A stretch of 33,384 bases of DNA from Bradyrhizobium tropiciagri (GCF_018130505.1 NZ_JAFCKH010000022.1:1-33384), one strand, 5' to 3'; shown: positions 15,173 through 23,607, counted from the stretch's first letter. The notes: generated by a model not told the origin, from the letters alone. A program made the numbers and translations.

Positions 15173-16269
15173 GCGCGGTGGCCGAGCGCAGCGCGCGTGC
15201 CGATCAACGCGACGCCGCAACGTCGCTGCGCCCGGCCGCGACGCTCACCATCCTCTGCCTGCTTGCCGCACTCGCCGGCGCAGCATTGATCGCGCTGACC
15301 GTCGGCGCCGCCGGCATTCCTCTGGCGCGGTTGCCGGCCGCGCTCGGGCTGTGGACCGACGGCGCCACCGGCCCGCTGCTCGCCCGCGATCAGCTCGTGG
15401 TGTGGTCGATCCGCATTCCGCGGATCGCGGCCGCCGCGATGGTCGGCGCGCTGCTGGCGATGTCGGGCGCGATCATGCAGGGGCTGTTCCGCAACCCTCT
15501 GGCCGATCCCGCTTTGGTCGGCGTCTCCTCGGGTGGCGCCTTTGCCGCGGCGGCCGCGATCGTGTTCACCGACAGCCGCTTTGGCGAACACCTCTATTTC
15601 ATGCAGCACCAGTTGCTGCCGGTCGCGGCCTTCATCGGCTCGCTGGTGACCACCGTCGTTCTCTATGCCATCGCCAGCCGCGGCGGGCGGACCTCGATCG
15701 CGATCTTCCTGCTCGGCGGCCTCGCGCTCGCCGCGATCGCCAATGCCGGCATCGGGCTGCTCGTGTTCGTCGCCGACGACCGCCAGCTGCGCGACATCAC
15801 CTTCTGGCTGCTGGGCTCGCTGAGCGGCGCGACCTGGAGCAAGCTGACGACGCTGGTGCCGGTGCTGGCGATCGCGTTGATCGCCTGCGTCTCGGTCGCG
15901 CGCGGGCTCGACGCGCTGGTGCTCGGCGAGGCCGAGGCATTTCATAGCGGCGTCGACGTCGAGCGGCTGAAGCGGATCTCGATCGTGCTGGTCTCGGCGA
16001 TGACCGGCGTCGCGGTCTCGATCTGCGGCGTGATCGGCTTCGTCGGCATCGTAGTGCCGCATCTGCTGCGGCTGGTGATCGGACCGGCGCACCGCCTGCT
16101 GCTGCCGGCCTCGGCCATCCTTGGCGCCGTGCTGCTGGTCGGCGCCGATACGGTGGCACGTAGCATGGTCGCGCCTGCAGAAATGCCGATCGGCATTTTG
16201 ACCGCCGCGATCGGCGCGCCGTTCTTCCTCATTATGCTGCTGCGCCAGCGCGGGCTGGTCGCGCTATGA
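15169..16269 (+). CDS. hmuU: Heme ABC transporter permease HmuU (FecCD family)
   Basis: A 366-residue inner-membrane permease of the FecCD/BtuC family, expected to have about ten helices and to act as a homodimer. Family segments seen are IRIPRIAAAAMVGALLAMSGA and MQGLFRNPLADPALVGVSSG early on, and GVIGFVGIVVPHLLRLVIGP (about residues 287-306) near the C-terminal coupling region. The start overlaps the hmuT stop and the stop overlaps the hmuV start, both as ATGA, so the subunits are translationally coupled. Confidence 0.95.
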   Translation: MSAVAERSARADQRDAATSLRPAATLTILCLLAALAGAALIALTVGAAGIPLARLPAALGLWTDGATGPLLARDQLVVWSIRIPRIAAAAMVGALLAMSGAIMQGLFRNPLADPALVGVSSGGAFAAAAAIVFTDSRFGEHLYFMQHQLLPVAAFIGSLVTTVVLYAIASRGGRTSIAIFLLGGLALAAIANAGIGLLVFVADDRQLRDITFWLLGSLSGATWSKLTTLVPVLAIALIACVSVARGLDALVLGEAEAFHSGVDVERLKRISIVLVSAMTGVAVSICGVIGFVGIVVPHLLRLVIGPAHRLLLPASAILGAVLLVGADTVARSMVAPAEMPIGILTAAIGAPFFLIMLLRQRGLVAL

Positions 16270-17069
16270 GCGCGCTGATCGAGGCGCAATCGGTATCCAT
16301 GACGGTCGGCGGCGCGACGCTGGTCGATAACGTCTCGCTGCGGATCGGCGCCGGCGAGATGGTCGCGATCGTCGGCCCCAACGGTGCCGGAAAATCGACC
16401 TTGCTGCGGATGCTGTCCGGCGATCTTCGCCCGTCACACGGCACGATCCGGCTCAAGCGGCGCGATCTGCACGCCTACAAGCCGCGCGACCTCGCGCAGC
16501 ACCGCGCGATGCTGTCGCAGCATGTCAGCGTCACCTTCCCGTTCACCGTCGAGGAGATCGTGACGATGGGCGCCGGCGAGAGCCCGCGTGCCGTCGCGCG
16601 CGGGTTGGTCGAGGCGGCACTCGACGAGGTCGGGCTGGCGCAGTTTCGCTTCAGGCAGTTGCCGACGCTGTCCGGCGGCGAACAGCAGCGCGCGCATTTC
16701 GCCCGCGTGCTGGTGCAGCTCGCCTGCGGCGAAGCACGGAACGGGCCGGGGCTCTTGCTGCTGGACGAGCCGACGTCGAGCCTCGACCTGCGGCACCAGA
16801 TCGACCTCGTCGAGACCGCGCGGCGGCGGGCGGCGCAAGGCACCGCGGTGATCGCGATCCTGCACGACCTCAACCTCGCGATGCGGTTCGCCGACCGCAT
16901 CCTGCTGCTGCATCGCGGTCGTCTCGCCATCGACGGTGACCGCACGGCCGCGATGAAAGCCGAGACCATCCGGCAGATCTTCGAGATCGACGCCGTGATT
17001 GCCCACACCGATCAGGGCGTGCCGTTCCTGCTGCCGCAGAACATGCGTGCGTCGGACAGGGCGACGTAA
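16266..17069 (+). CDS. hmuV: Heme ABC transporter ATP-binding protein HmuV
   Basis: A 267-residue ABC ATPase. It has Walker A GPNGAGKST (37-45), the Q-loop region around SQHVSVTFPFTVEEIV (84-99), the signature LSGGEQQR (135-142), Walker B LLLLDEP (163-169) and the switch His200 (ILHDLNLA). Together with HmuU it drives heme across the inner membrane. It is the last gene of the hmuPTUV unit; the next gene begins 117 bases on and is probably a separate unit. Confidence 0.96.
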   Translation: MSALIEAQSVSMTVGGATLVDNVSLRIGAGEMVAIVGPNGAGKSTLLRMLSGDLRPSHGTIRLKRRDLHAYKPRDLAQHRAMLSQHVSVTFPFTVEEIVTMGAGESPRAVARGLVEAALDEVGLAQFRFRQLPTLSGGEQQRAHFARVLVQLACGEARNGPGLLLLDEPTSSLDLRHQIDLVETARRRAAQGTAVIAILHDLNLAMRFADRILLLHRGRLAIDGDRTAAMKAETIRQIFEIDAVIAHTDQGVPFLLPQNMRASDRAT

Positions 17070-17112
17070 CGCCGCAACCCTTATCCCGCGACAAACGCGG
17101 CCATTCATAAAT

Positions 17113-17130
17113 CTGTCAGGCGGCTGTAAC
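17113..17130 (+). promoter_or_regulatory. Possible Pho box
   Basis: CTGTCAG and CTGTAAC are seven-base direct repeats separated by four bases, matching the PhoB consensus CTGTCAT-N4-CTGTCAT at 11 of 14 positions. The site lies 56 bases before the phytase-like gene. Function is inferred from position and spacing only. Confidence 0.35.
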
Positions 17131-17186
17131 AGGCGCCTCGGAGAACACCGCATCGTTTATCTCTTGGTTTTTCCTTGGAGGTCACC

Positions 17187-18539
17187 ATGCGCCTGTCACT
17201 GCTCTGCTCCGTCGCGTCCGTCCTGCTCGCGACAGCTGCGTTCGCGCAAGGCGAAGGCGAATTTCCGGCGACGCTGGCGGGCCATGCCGTGATGCCGGCG
17301 GAGAGCTTCATCGAGGCGCCGGCGGATGCGCCCGCAGACCTGAAGACGTCGGGCAAATACACCACCGGCAAGCGCATCGATGCGATCGGCTCCGTGATGG
17401 GCAAGTCCAACGACCGCCCGACCGGCGTGTCGCTGCCGTTCAAGGGCCAGCCGCTGCAGGGCCATTCCGGCATCAAGGTGATGCCGGACGGCACGTTCTG
17501 GGTGATCACCGACAACGGCATGGGCTCGCGCTACAACTCGGCGGACTCGATGCTGTACCTCAACCGGCACAAGATCGGCTGGACGAGCGGCAAGATCGAG
17601 CGCCAGGAGACCGTGTTCCTGCACGATCCCGACAAGAAGGTGCCGTTCCGCATCGTGCATGAGGACACCACCAAGCGCTATCTGACCGGCGCCGACTTCG
17701 ACACCGAGGGATTCCAGATCATCGGCGACACCTTCTGGATCGGCGACGAGTTCGGGCCATATGTCCTTAAGGCCGACAAGACCGGCAAGATCCTCGCGGT
17801 GTTCGAGACGGTAGCCGACGGCAAGCCGGTGCGCTCGCCGGATCATTGGGCGGTGCAGTCGCCGGGCGCGCCGGGCGCGAGCTACAGCAACGTCAATCTG
17901 CGGCGCTCCAAGGGCTATGAGGGCTTTGCCTCCTCCAAGGACGGCAAGTTCCTCTACGGGCTCCTTGAAGGGCCGCTGTGGGATGCGGAGAAGAAGGATT
18001 GGGAGAAGGTCGACGGCAAGGAAGCCTCGCGCATCCTCGAATTCGACGTCGCGGCGGAGAAGTTCACCGGCCGCTACTGGCAGTATGTGTTCGAGCAGAA
18101 CGGCAATGCGATCGGCGATTTCAACATGATCGATCCGACACAGGGCCTGATCATCGAGCGCGACAACGGCGAAGGCACCGCCGACAAGGCCTGCCCGCAG
18201 GGCCAGCGCGCCGAGAACTGCTTTTCCGATCTTGCCAAGTTCAAGCGCATCTACAAGATCGAGCTGTCCGACGCCAATGTCGGCAAGCCGGTGCGCAAGA
18301 TCGGCTATATCGACCTGATGAAGATCCGCGATCCCGACAAGAAGGCGAAGAAGCCGCTCACCGACGGCGTACTGACGTTCCCGTTCTTCACCATCGAGAA
18401 CGTCGACCGCGTCGACGACACCCACATCATCGTCGGCAACGACAACAACCTGCCGTTCTCCTCGAGCCGCGATCCCAATAAGGCCGATGACGACGAGTTC
18501 GTGCTGCTCGAAGTCGGCGACTTCCTGAAAGCGAAGTGA
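17187..18539 (+). CDS. Secreted phytase-like esterase-family protein (PF13449-type)
   Basis: A 450-residue exported protein. A signal peptide is visible at residues 1-20 (MRLSLLCSVASVLLATAAFA). The body has repeated beta-propeller-like strands, with the family segments GHSGIKVMPDGTFWVITDNGMGSRYNS, FDTEGFQIIGDTFWIGDEFGPYVLK and YEGFASSKDGKFLYGLLEGPLW. Proteins of this class are named esterase-like activity of phytase family; true phytate hydrolysis is not established for most. The ATG at 17187 follows GGAG with a six-base gap. It is probably periplasmic. The possible Pho box upstream would fit phosphate-starvation control. A single-gene unit followed by two palindromic repeats. Confidence 0.85.
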   Translation: MRLSLLCSVASVLLATAAFAQGEGEFPATLAGHAVMPAESFIEAPADAPADLKTSGKYTTGKRIDAIGSVMGKSNDRPTGVSLPFKGQPLQGHSGIKVMPDGTFWVITDNGMGSRYNSADSMLYLNRHKIGWTSGKIERQETVFLHDPDKKVPFRIVHEDTTKRYLTGADFDTEGFQIIGDTFWIGDEFGPYVLKADKTGKILAVFETVADGKPVRSPDHWAVQSPGAPGASYSNVNLRRSKGYEGFASSKDGKFLYGLLEGPLWDAEKKDWEKVDGKEASRILEFDVAAEKFTGRYWQYVFEQNGNAIGDFNMIDPTQGLIIERDNGEGTADKACPQGQRAENCFSDLAKFKRIYKIELSDANVGKPVRKIGYIDLMKIRDPDKKAKKPLTDGVLTFPFFTIENVDRVDDTHIIVGNDNNLPFSSSRDPNKADDDEFVLLEVGDFLKAK

Positions 18540-18563
18540 GGCGGTCTCGCCACGCAACACCAT

Positions 18564-18665
18564 GTCGTCGCCCGGCTCGACCGGGCGACCCCGTATTCCA
18601 GAGGCCGCTGAGTTCAGCGGATAAACCGCGGCGTACTGGATGCCCCGCTCAAGGCGGGGCATGAC
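18564..18665. repeat. Dispersed palindromic repeat (family 3), copy 2
   Basis: Each arm contains its own hairpin (TCGCCCGG/CCGGGCGA and GCCCCGC/GCGGGGC), and the centre carries GTATTCCAGAGGC and CCGCGGCGTACTGGAT, shared with the copy at 7998-8100. With the next repeat it fills most of the 320-base gap between the convergent phytase-like and crotonase genes. I see no gene in that gap. Confidence 0.85.
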
Positions 18666-18686
18666 AGCGGAGTATGCAAACTCCAT

Positions 18687-18812
18687 CCCCGTCATCCTGA
18701 GGAGCCGCGAAGCGGCGTCTCGAAGGATGCACGGCCCCGCTGCAGCCGCGTGGAAGCAGCAGGGCCGTCGACCCTTCGAGACGGCCGCGTAGCGGCCTCC
18801 TCAGGGTGACGG
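18687..18812. repeat. Dispersed palindromic repeat (family 1 relative)
   Basis: The left arm CCGTCATCCTGAGGAGCCGC...CTCGAAGG pairs with the right arm CCCTTCGAG...CTCCTCAGGGTGACGG, with mismatches. The ends resemble family 1 (CCCCGTCATCCTGAGG) but the centre differs, so it is a subtype. It probably acts as a 3'-end element for the convergent genes on each side. Confidence 0.8.
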
Positions 18813-18859
18813 ATTACGCGAGTGGCGACGGATCACGTGGTTGGCGCCTGCCCTCCCCC

Positions 18860-19696
18860 TCACTCCTTCTTCGTCCGGTAATCCCCGAACGTCGTGTCGC
18901 GCTGGTCGAGCTGCGCCTTGACGCTGGCACCGTCACGGCGGAAGCCGGACATGTAGGCCTTGCTGGCTTCGGTGGTGAAGGCCAGCGCCTGGATCTCGGT
19001 GCCGGCGCGCATCGCGGCGCGGGCGCCCATGATTTCCATCGCGCGGTGCACGCTGCGCTTGTTGAGCTGCTGCAGTTCGACCGGCACCTTGGCGGCGCGC
19101 TCGGCGAAGTCGAGCGTCTTGACCTCCAGTTCGGCCAGCGGAAACGACCGCGTCGCATAGCCCCATTCAGCGGCCTCACGGCCGCTCATCGCGTCGCCCG
19201 TCAGCATTAATTCCATGGCGCGGCGCATGCCGACCAGCCAGGGGTGATATTGCATGTCGGGCGGGCTCATCAGCCGTACCGGCGGGTAACCGATCTGCGC
19301 ATCGTCGGCGACGTAGACGACGTCGCAGGCGGTCGCGAGCTCGGTGCCGCCGGCAAGGCAATAGCCGTGCACCTGCGCGATCACGGGCTTGGCGAGGTCC
19401 CAGATCGAGAACCAGCCCTCGACAACATGGCGCGACCACTGCCCGGGCCCGGATGCCGAATGATAGGGCTGGTCGACGCGGTTGTCGGCGGAGAGGTCGT
19501 AGCCCGCCGAGAAGCAGGGACCGGCGCCGCGCAGGACGGTGATCGACACATCGGGATCGCGATCGGCCTGCTCCAGCACCTCGAAGATCTCGCCGCGCAG
19601 GCGGTTGTTCAGCGCGTTGCGCTTTTCCGGGCGGTTCAGCGTGATGCGCCGAACCCTCGGCCGCGGATCGTCGACGATGATGTGCTGGTAACTCAT
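18860..19696 (-). CDS. Enoyl-CoA hydratase/isomerase (crotonase) family protein
   Basis: A 278-residue cytoplasmic acyl-CoA enzyme. The oxyanion-hole segments are FSAGYDLS (about residues 62-69) and HGYCLAGGTELATACD (110-125). Glu119 corresponds to the first catalytic Glu of enoyl-CoA hydratase. The second position, normally Glu in GxPE, is Pro139 here (IGYPPVRLMSPP). So the protein may be an isomerase, hydrolase or other crotonase rather than a classic hydratase. The start has a strong GGGAGG site. Not in a recognisable beta-oxidation operon; the gene upstream is an unrelated exported protein. Confidence 0.88.
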   Translation of the reverse strand: MSYQHIIVDDPRPRVRRITLNRPEKRNALNNRLRGEIFEVLEQADRDPDVSITVLRGAGPCFSAGYDLSADNRVDQPYHSASGPGQWSRHVVEGWFSIWDLAKPVIAQVHGYCLAGGTELATACDVVYVADDAQIGYPPVRLMSPPDMQYHPWLVGMRRAMELMLTGDAMSGREAAEWGYATRSFPLAELEVKTLDFAERAAKVPVELQQLNKRSVHRAMEIMGARAAMRAGTEIQALAFTTEASKAYMSGFRRDGASVKAQLDQRDTTFGDYRTKKE

Positions 19697-19776
19697 GGTT
19701 CCTCCCGATCTCGTCTCATTGCTTTTGGCAAGTGATGCCCGAGATCGGGAGGGATGTCATCGGCGCCGGATGCAGA

Positions 19777-21441
19777 TCAGCCCGCCGGCACCATCACGAC
19801 ACCCTTGTCCTTCGGCCAGCGCATCCGCCAGGCGAAATTGATATCCCTGACATCGCCCGGCTTGGCTTCGAACGCCCATTCCAGCACGCCGCGCTTGTCG
19901 CGGAAGTTGGTGGTGGTCGGCTGGGTCGACGACGGCAGCATCTCGACCACGATCTCCTCGCTCTCGCTGACCGGCAGTTGATCCTGGATCGCGACCTTGA
20001 TCGGGAAATCATGGCCGTTGCGCACCGTGGTCTTGAACGCGCGCTCGTCGGTCTTCGACGTCGTGACGATCAGACCGGCCGAGCCTTCGTTGCGCTTCAC
20101 CACGGTGCGCTCGATCTTGACCTTGTCGTCGGCGCCGAAGCCGAGCCGCACGGTCTCGTCCTTGGCGGCGCTCGCCATCCGGCTGCGGCCGACGAAGATG
20201 CCGTCGCGATAGATCGCGACCAGCCCCGGCAGCAGCGGCGCATCGTCGGTCTGCACGAAGCTCGCTTCCAGGAACGCGGTCGGATCGATCACGGGAACGG
20301 CACGGATCGCGAGATCGGGGCTGATCGTGGCCGTCGAAATGCGCAGGCTCTTGGCGCCCTCATTGGCGACGACGCTGACGCGGCCGGAAATCTTGAACGT
20401 GGCCTGGAAGGCGCCGACCTCGGCGACCGCCTCCCGCTCGTCGGCGCGCTTTGCCATGCTTTCAGCCAGCTCAGACGACATTGGAGCCGGCGCGGCGGCA
20501 CGCTGCTGCACGCTGTCGAACGCCCTCCCCGCCGCCATCGGCAGATGCGGTCTCGGATATTGCACGATCAGCGAATTGAGGTCGGGCGCATTGCCGCCGC
20601 GGGCGACGCGCACGGTGGAGACAGCGAGGGCCACGTTCGACCAGTCCTCGCCGGTCGACTGGGTGATCTCGGCGCGGCGCACCAGCTCGATCGCCGGCTT
20701 GCGGTCCTTCGCGCCGGTATCGAGGCGCGCGTCGTAAAGCGGCGTCCAGCGGGCATTACGCACCGCATAGGTCACGCGCAAGGTGGCCTTGGTCGCTGCA
20801 GTGGAGGCGAGCTCGATTCGTACCTCGAGCTTGCTCGGCGGCTTGGCGGCGCGATCGGCGTCAAGACGCGCGATCTCACGGTCGATCTCGCGCTGCTTGC
20901 GCTTGGCATCACGGATCGCGTTGTCGGCCGCCGCGACCTCGTCACCGACGGCGGAGAACGCGGAGCGCCATTCGCTCACCGGACGCGCCTCGCCCTTCTC
21001 GCCAAGGCCGACCGGCGATACCTCGGCGAAGCGCTCGGCGAATTTGCGCCGAGCCTCGGCCGAGACGATGGCCCCCTGCAGATCCTCACGCTGATCCTTC
21101 AGCGCCTCGATGCGCTTGTCGATGTCCGGCAGGTTGACCGGTGCCACCGAGCGCGGCGGGCGTGCGTCGATCGCGCCGATCGTCAGGCTTGCGCCCGCGT
21201 TGCCCTCGACGCGCAGCGAGGACGGATCGAGGCCCATCGGAAAATCCTTGGCGACGAGCGTGTTGTCGCCGGCGGGCAGATCGAGCGTGATGACGCGGGT
21301 GACGCTCGCGCCATCGGGATAGACGGTGACGGCGTCGACCTGCGACGCCGCATCGAGATCGGCCGCCTGCAGCGGGCTGGCGACCAGCGCAGTCACCAGC
21401 GCCAGGCTGGTGGTAACGAGGCAGTTCGCAATCAATCGCAT
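19777..21441 (-). CDS. Mucoidy inhibitor MuiA family protein (DUF4140/DUF4139), exported
   Basis: A 554-residue exported protein with a signal peptide at residues 1-26 (ending in PLQAA). The N-terminal domain (about 32-105, VDAVTVYPDGASVTRVITLDLPAG) matches DUF4140. A charged helical region rich in Glu/Arg/Lys (about 105-200) is probably a coiled coil. The rest matches DUF4139, with YAVRNARWTPLYDARLDTG, EDWSNVALAVST and the C-terminal GVLEWAFEAKPGDVRDINFAWRMRWP. The name comes from a gene that lowers mucoidy when overexpressed; the biochemical role is unknown. GGAGG lies seven bases before the ATG. Single-gene unit. Confidence 0.85.
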   Translation of the reverse strand: MRLIANCLVTTSLALVTALVASPLQAADLDAASQVDAVTVYPDGASVTRVITLDLPAGDNTLVAKDFPMGLDPSSLRVEGNAGASLTIGAIDARPPRSVAPVNLPDIDKRIEALKDQREDLQGAIVSAEARRKFAERFAEVSPVGLGEKGEARPVSEWRSAFSAVGDEVAAADNAIRDAKRKQREIDREIARLDADRAAKPPSKLEVRIELASTAATKATLRVTYAVRNARWTPLYDARLDTGAKDRKPAIELVRRAEITQSTGEDWSNVALAVSTVRVARGGNAPDLNSLIVQYPRPHLPMAAGRAFDSVQQRAAAPAPMSSELAESMAKRADEREAVAEVGAFQATFKISGRVSVVANEGAKSLRISTATISPDLAIRAVPVIDPTAFLEASFVQTDDAPLLPGLVAIYRDGIFVGRSRMASAAKDETVRLGFGADDKVKIERTVVKRNEGSAGLIVTTSKTDERAFKTTVRNGHDFPIKVAIQDQLPVSESEEIVVEMLPSSTQPTTTNFRDKRGVLEWAFEAKPGDVRDINFAWRMRWPKDKGVVMVPAG

Positions 21442-21618
21442 GATATCCCTCCGGTGATCTCCGCATCGCGCGAGATGTCGGAATGCGCCGGCTGCGCAGG
21501 CGCACCGCTTCTCGTGCTTGAGACGCGGCGAGGAAGGAACTGGTTCGATTGAGGTTTCGGCGCGGCGCGAGCAAGGCGGCGCCGCGGCCGCAGCGTGGCA
21601 GGGCGATGTCTTTTCCGG

Positions 21619-23052
21619 TCAGTGTCCCGTTTTGCGGCGGATGAACAGGTAGTTCGGAATGAAGCCGGCAAGCGTGATCGCCACCATGATCCACCAGCCG
21701 CGCTGGAATGCGACGATCCTGTCAGCCATCGTGACCGGTGCTGCGAGAATGGCGACGGAGATCGCAACGCCGATGGCGAGCGCGGCCTGCCGGATCATGT
21801 TGATCACGCCGGAGCCGGTGGCAAACGAGGATGGCGGCAGCGATCCGGCACCGACGCCCATCAGGGTCGGGAAGGTCAAACCGACGCCGATCCCGATCAG
21901 CATGACACCGGCGACGACCGCCGGGACATTGGCGTCAGCGCCCATCAGGGCGGCCCAGATGACGAGCCCGGCCGCGAAGCACAGGATGCCGGCGGAGACC
22001 ACGGCGGCAGCGCCAAATCGCACGATCAGGCGGCCGGCGAACAGCAGCGAGGTGATCGGCACCAGCAACGGGCCCGGCGCGATCGCAAGGCCGGTCTGTA
22101 GCGCCGACCAGCCCCACACCGTCTGCTCCCACAGCGCGACGGAGAACAGCATGGCGCCGAACGCCGCCGAATAGGGCGCCATCACCAGCGAAGCGCCGGT
22201 GAAGGGCCGCACCGCGAACAGTGCCGGATCGACGAAGGGATTTTTCGAGGTGAGACAGTGCCGGATGAAAGCGGCAAGGCAGACTGCTGCGACGGCAAAG
22301 GCGACGACGATGCCGCGCGAGCCCCATCCCCAATCATTCGCCTTCACGATCGCAAAGGTCAGGGCGCCGATACCGCAGGTGACCAGCAGCGCGGCCCAGG
22401 GATTCGGGCGCGGCACGTCGTGGCCGGGCACTTCGGGCAATTTCAGCCAGCCGATCACGAGCGCAGCGATGCCGATCGGAACGTTGACGATGAAGATCCA
22501 GCGCCAGTCGAAGGTCACGAGCACGCCGCCGACCGGCGGCCCGAGCGCCGCCGCAAGGCCGCCGATTGCGGTCCAGGTACGGACCGCGCCGGCGCGCTGC
22601 TCGGCGGGAAAGGACGCCAGCAACAGACCGATCGACGTCGGCGTCATCAACGCAGCACCGGCAGCCTGCGCAATCCGCGCGATGACCAGGAATTCGACAT
22701 TGCGCGCCAGGGCACACGCCGCGGACGCGGCGGTGAACAGCGCAACGCCGAGCAGGAAGCTGAGGTTGCGGCTGTGCCGTTCGGCGAGCCGGCCGAAGAA
22801 CACCAGCAGCGCGGCGTAGGCGATCGCATAGCCATTGAGGATCCAGGAGAGGTCCTCGAGCGACGCATCGCGGAACTCCTGCGCGATGTTCGGCAGCCCG
22901 ACATTGACGATGAACAAGTCCAGATTGGCGAGGCAGATGCCGACCGAGACGATGGCGAGGACCTGCCGCGGGGTCGCCTTTGCGGCAATCCGGCGTCGCG
23001 GCACGGCGGTATCGGCAGGAAGGTCGATCGTTTCCGCGTCGGCCTCGGACAT
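21619..23052 (-). CDS. MFS transporter, DHA2 (EmrB/QacA) drug-exporter type
   Basis: A 477-residue inner-membrane protein with about 14 predicted helices. It has an acidic start (MSEADAETIDLP), a first helix with SVGICLANLDLFIVNVGLPNIA (the Asp in helix 1 is a DHA2 hallmark), a motif-A-like loop GRLAERHSRN and motif C GPPVGGVL (antiporter motif). It probably expels a hydrophobic compound using the proton gradient. GGAG seven bases before the ATG at 23050-23052 decides the start; the open frame running further upstream crosses marR. The divergent marR and the shared operators say it is drug- or metabolite-inducible. No membrane-fusion partner (EmrA-like) is present, so it may work alone. Confidence 0.92.
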   Translation of the reverse strand: MSEADAETIDLPADTAVPRRRIAAKATPRQVLAIVSVGICLANLDLFIVNVGLPNIAQEFRDASLEDLSWILNGYAIAYAALLVFFGRLAERHSRNLSFLLGVALFTAASAACALARNVEFLVIARIAQAAGAALMTPTSIGLLLASFPAEQRAGAVRTWTAIGGLAAALGPPVGGVLVTFDWRWIFIVNVPIGIAALVIGWLKLPEVPGHDVPRPNPWAALLVTCGIGALTFAIVKANDWGWGSRGIVVAFAVAAVCLAAFIRHCLTSKNPFVDPALFAVRPFTGASLVMAPYSAAFGAMLFSVALWEQTVWGWSALQTGLAIAPGPLLVPITSLLFAGRLIVRFGAAAVVSAGILCFAAGLVIWAALMGADANVPAVVAGVMLIGIGVGLTFPTLMGVGAGSLPPSSFATGSGVINMIRQAALAIGVAISVAILAAPVTMADRIVAFQRGWWIMVAITLAGFIPNYLFIRRKTGH

Positions 23053-23069
23053 CGGACATCTCCAATTAG

Positions 23070-23084
23070 GTGCATATGCATGTA
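23070..23084. promoter_or_regulatory. MarR-type operator, copy 1
   Basis: GTGCATATGCATGTA is identical to the core of copy 2, 25 bases away, and contains the perfect palindrome TGCATATGCA. It lies between the predicted MFS promoter and the MFS start codon. The 25-base spacing is not a whole number of helical turns (about 2.4). Confidence 0.65.
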
Positions 23085-23090
23085 TTGCCA

Positions 23091-23110
23091 TTACGTGCAT
23101 ATGCATGTAA
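23091..23110. promoter_or_regulatory. MarR-type operator, copy 2, between overlapping divergent promoters
   Basis: TTACGTGCATATGCATGTAA is a 20-base near-perfect dyad (one mismatched pair). A perfect TTGACA (minus strand, 23112-23117) lies next to it, and a TAATGG -10 candidate on its other side, so the operator fills the MFS promoter spacer. A weaker plus-strand pair, TTGCCA (23085-23090) and TAATTG (23108-23113), could be the marR promoter, again with the operator in its spacer. Confidence 0.65.
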
Positions 23111-23139
23111 TTGTCAAGCAGGTTGGAGACGGCAAGGCG

Positions 23140-23595
23140 ATGGCGAAGACGGAACCCCTTCGGTGCAATCTCACGCAGCTGCGCAAGGCGACGCGGCGCG
23201 TGTCGCAGCTCTACGATGCGCTCCTCGCGCCCAGCGGGCTGCGCGGCACGCAGCGTGCGCTGCTGGCCTATCTGGCAAGATCGGGATCGCCGACGATGGG
23301 CGAGCTTGCCGCCGCCCTGGTGCTCGACCGCACCGCCCTCAACCACAATCTCAAGCCGCTGCAGCGCGACGGCCTCGTGACGGTCGCGGTCGACGGCAAT
23401 GATCGCCGCAGCAGGCTGGTGCGGCTGACCAAACGCGGTGAAGCGCGGCTCGCGGAGTCGCAAGTGGCCTGGCGCGAGGCGCAGGACCGTTTCGAGACGG
23501 CGTTCGGCAGCAAGCAGGCAGCCGATCTGCGCCAGACGCTCGAACTGGTGGCTTCGCTCGATTTCGGCGAGCATCCGACGGCACCGGCATCATAG
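23140..23595 (+). CDS. MarR-family transcriptional regulator
   Basis: A 151-residue winged-helix regulator. The DNA-binding helices lie at about residues 51-79 (PTMGELAAALVLDRTALNHNLKPLQRDGLV) and the wing at 81-97, with the usual DRRSR. The start is taken at 23140. An in-frame ATG at 23101 lies inside the operator and probably upstream of the transcript. Divergent from the MFS gene with two operators between, the usual local repressor-exporter arrangement. The inducing ligand is unknown. A hairpin terminator follows the stop. Confidence 0.9.
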   Translation: MAKTEPLRCNLTQLRKATRRVSQLYDALLAPSGLRGTQRALLAYLARSGSPTMGELAAALVLDRTALNHNLKPLQRDGLVTVAVDGNDRRSRLVRLTKRGEARLAESQVAWREAQDRFETAFGSKQAADLRQTLELVASLDFGEHPTAPAS

Positions 23596-23607
23596 TCGGT
23601 CCATCAT

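Noticed and set aside
19732-21552. Long open frame (606 codons) opposite the MuiA-family gene.
   Set aside because: Same shadow effect; no ribosome site, no recognisable domain, composition biased to Arg/Asp/Gly.
23101-23139. Earlier ATG for marR.
   Set aside because: It lies inside operator copy 2 and probably upstream of the transcription start.
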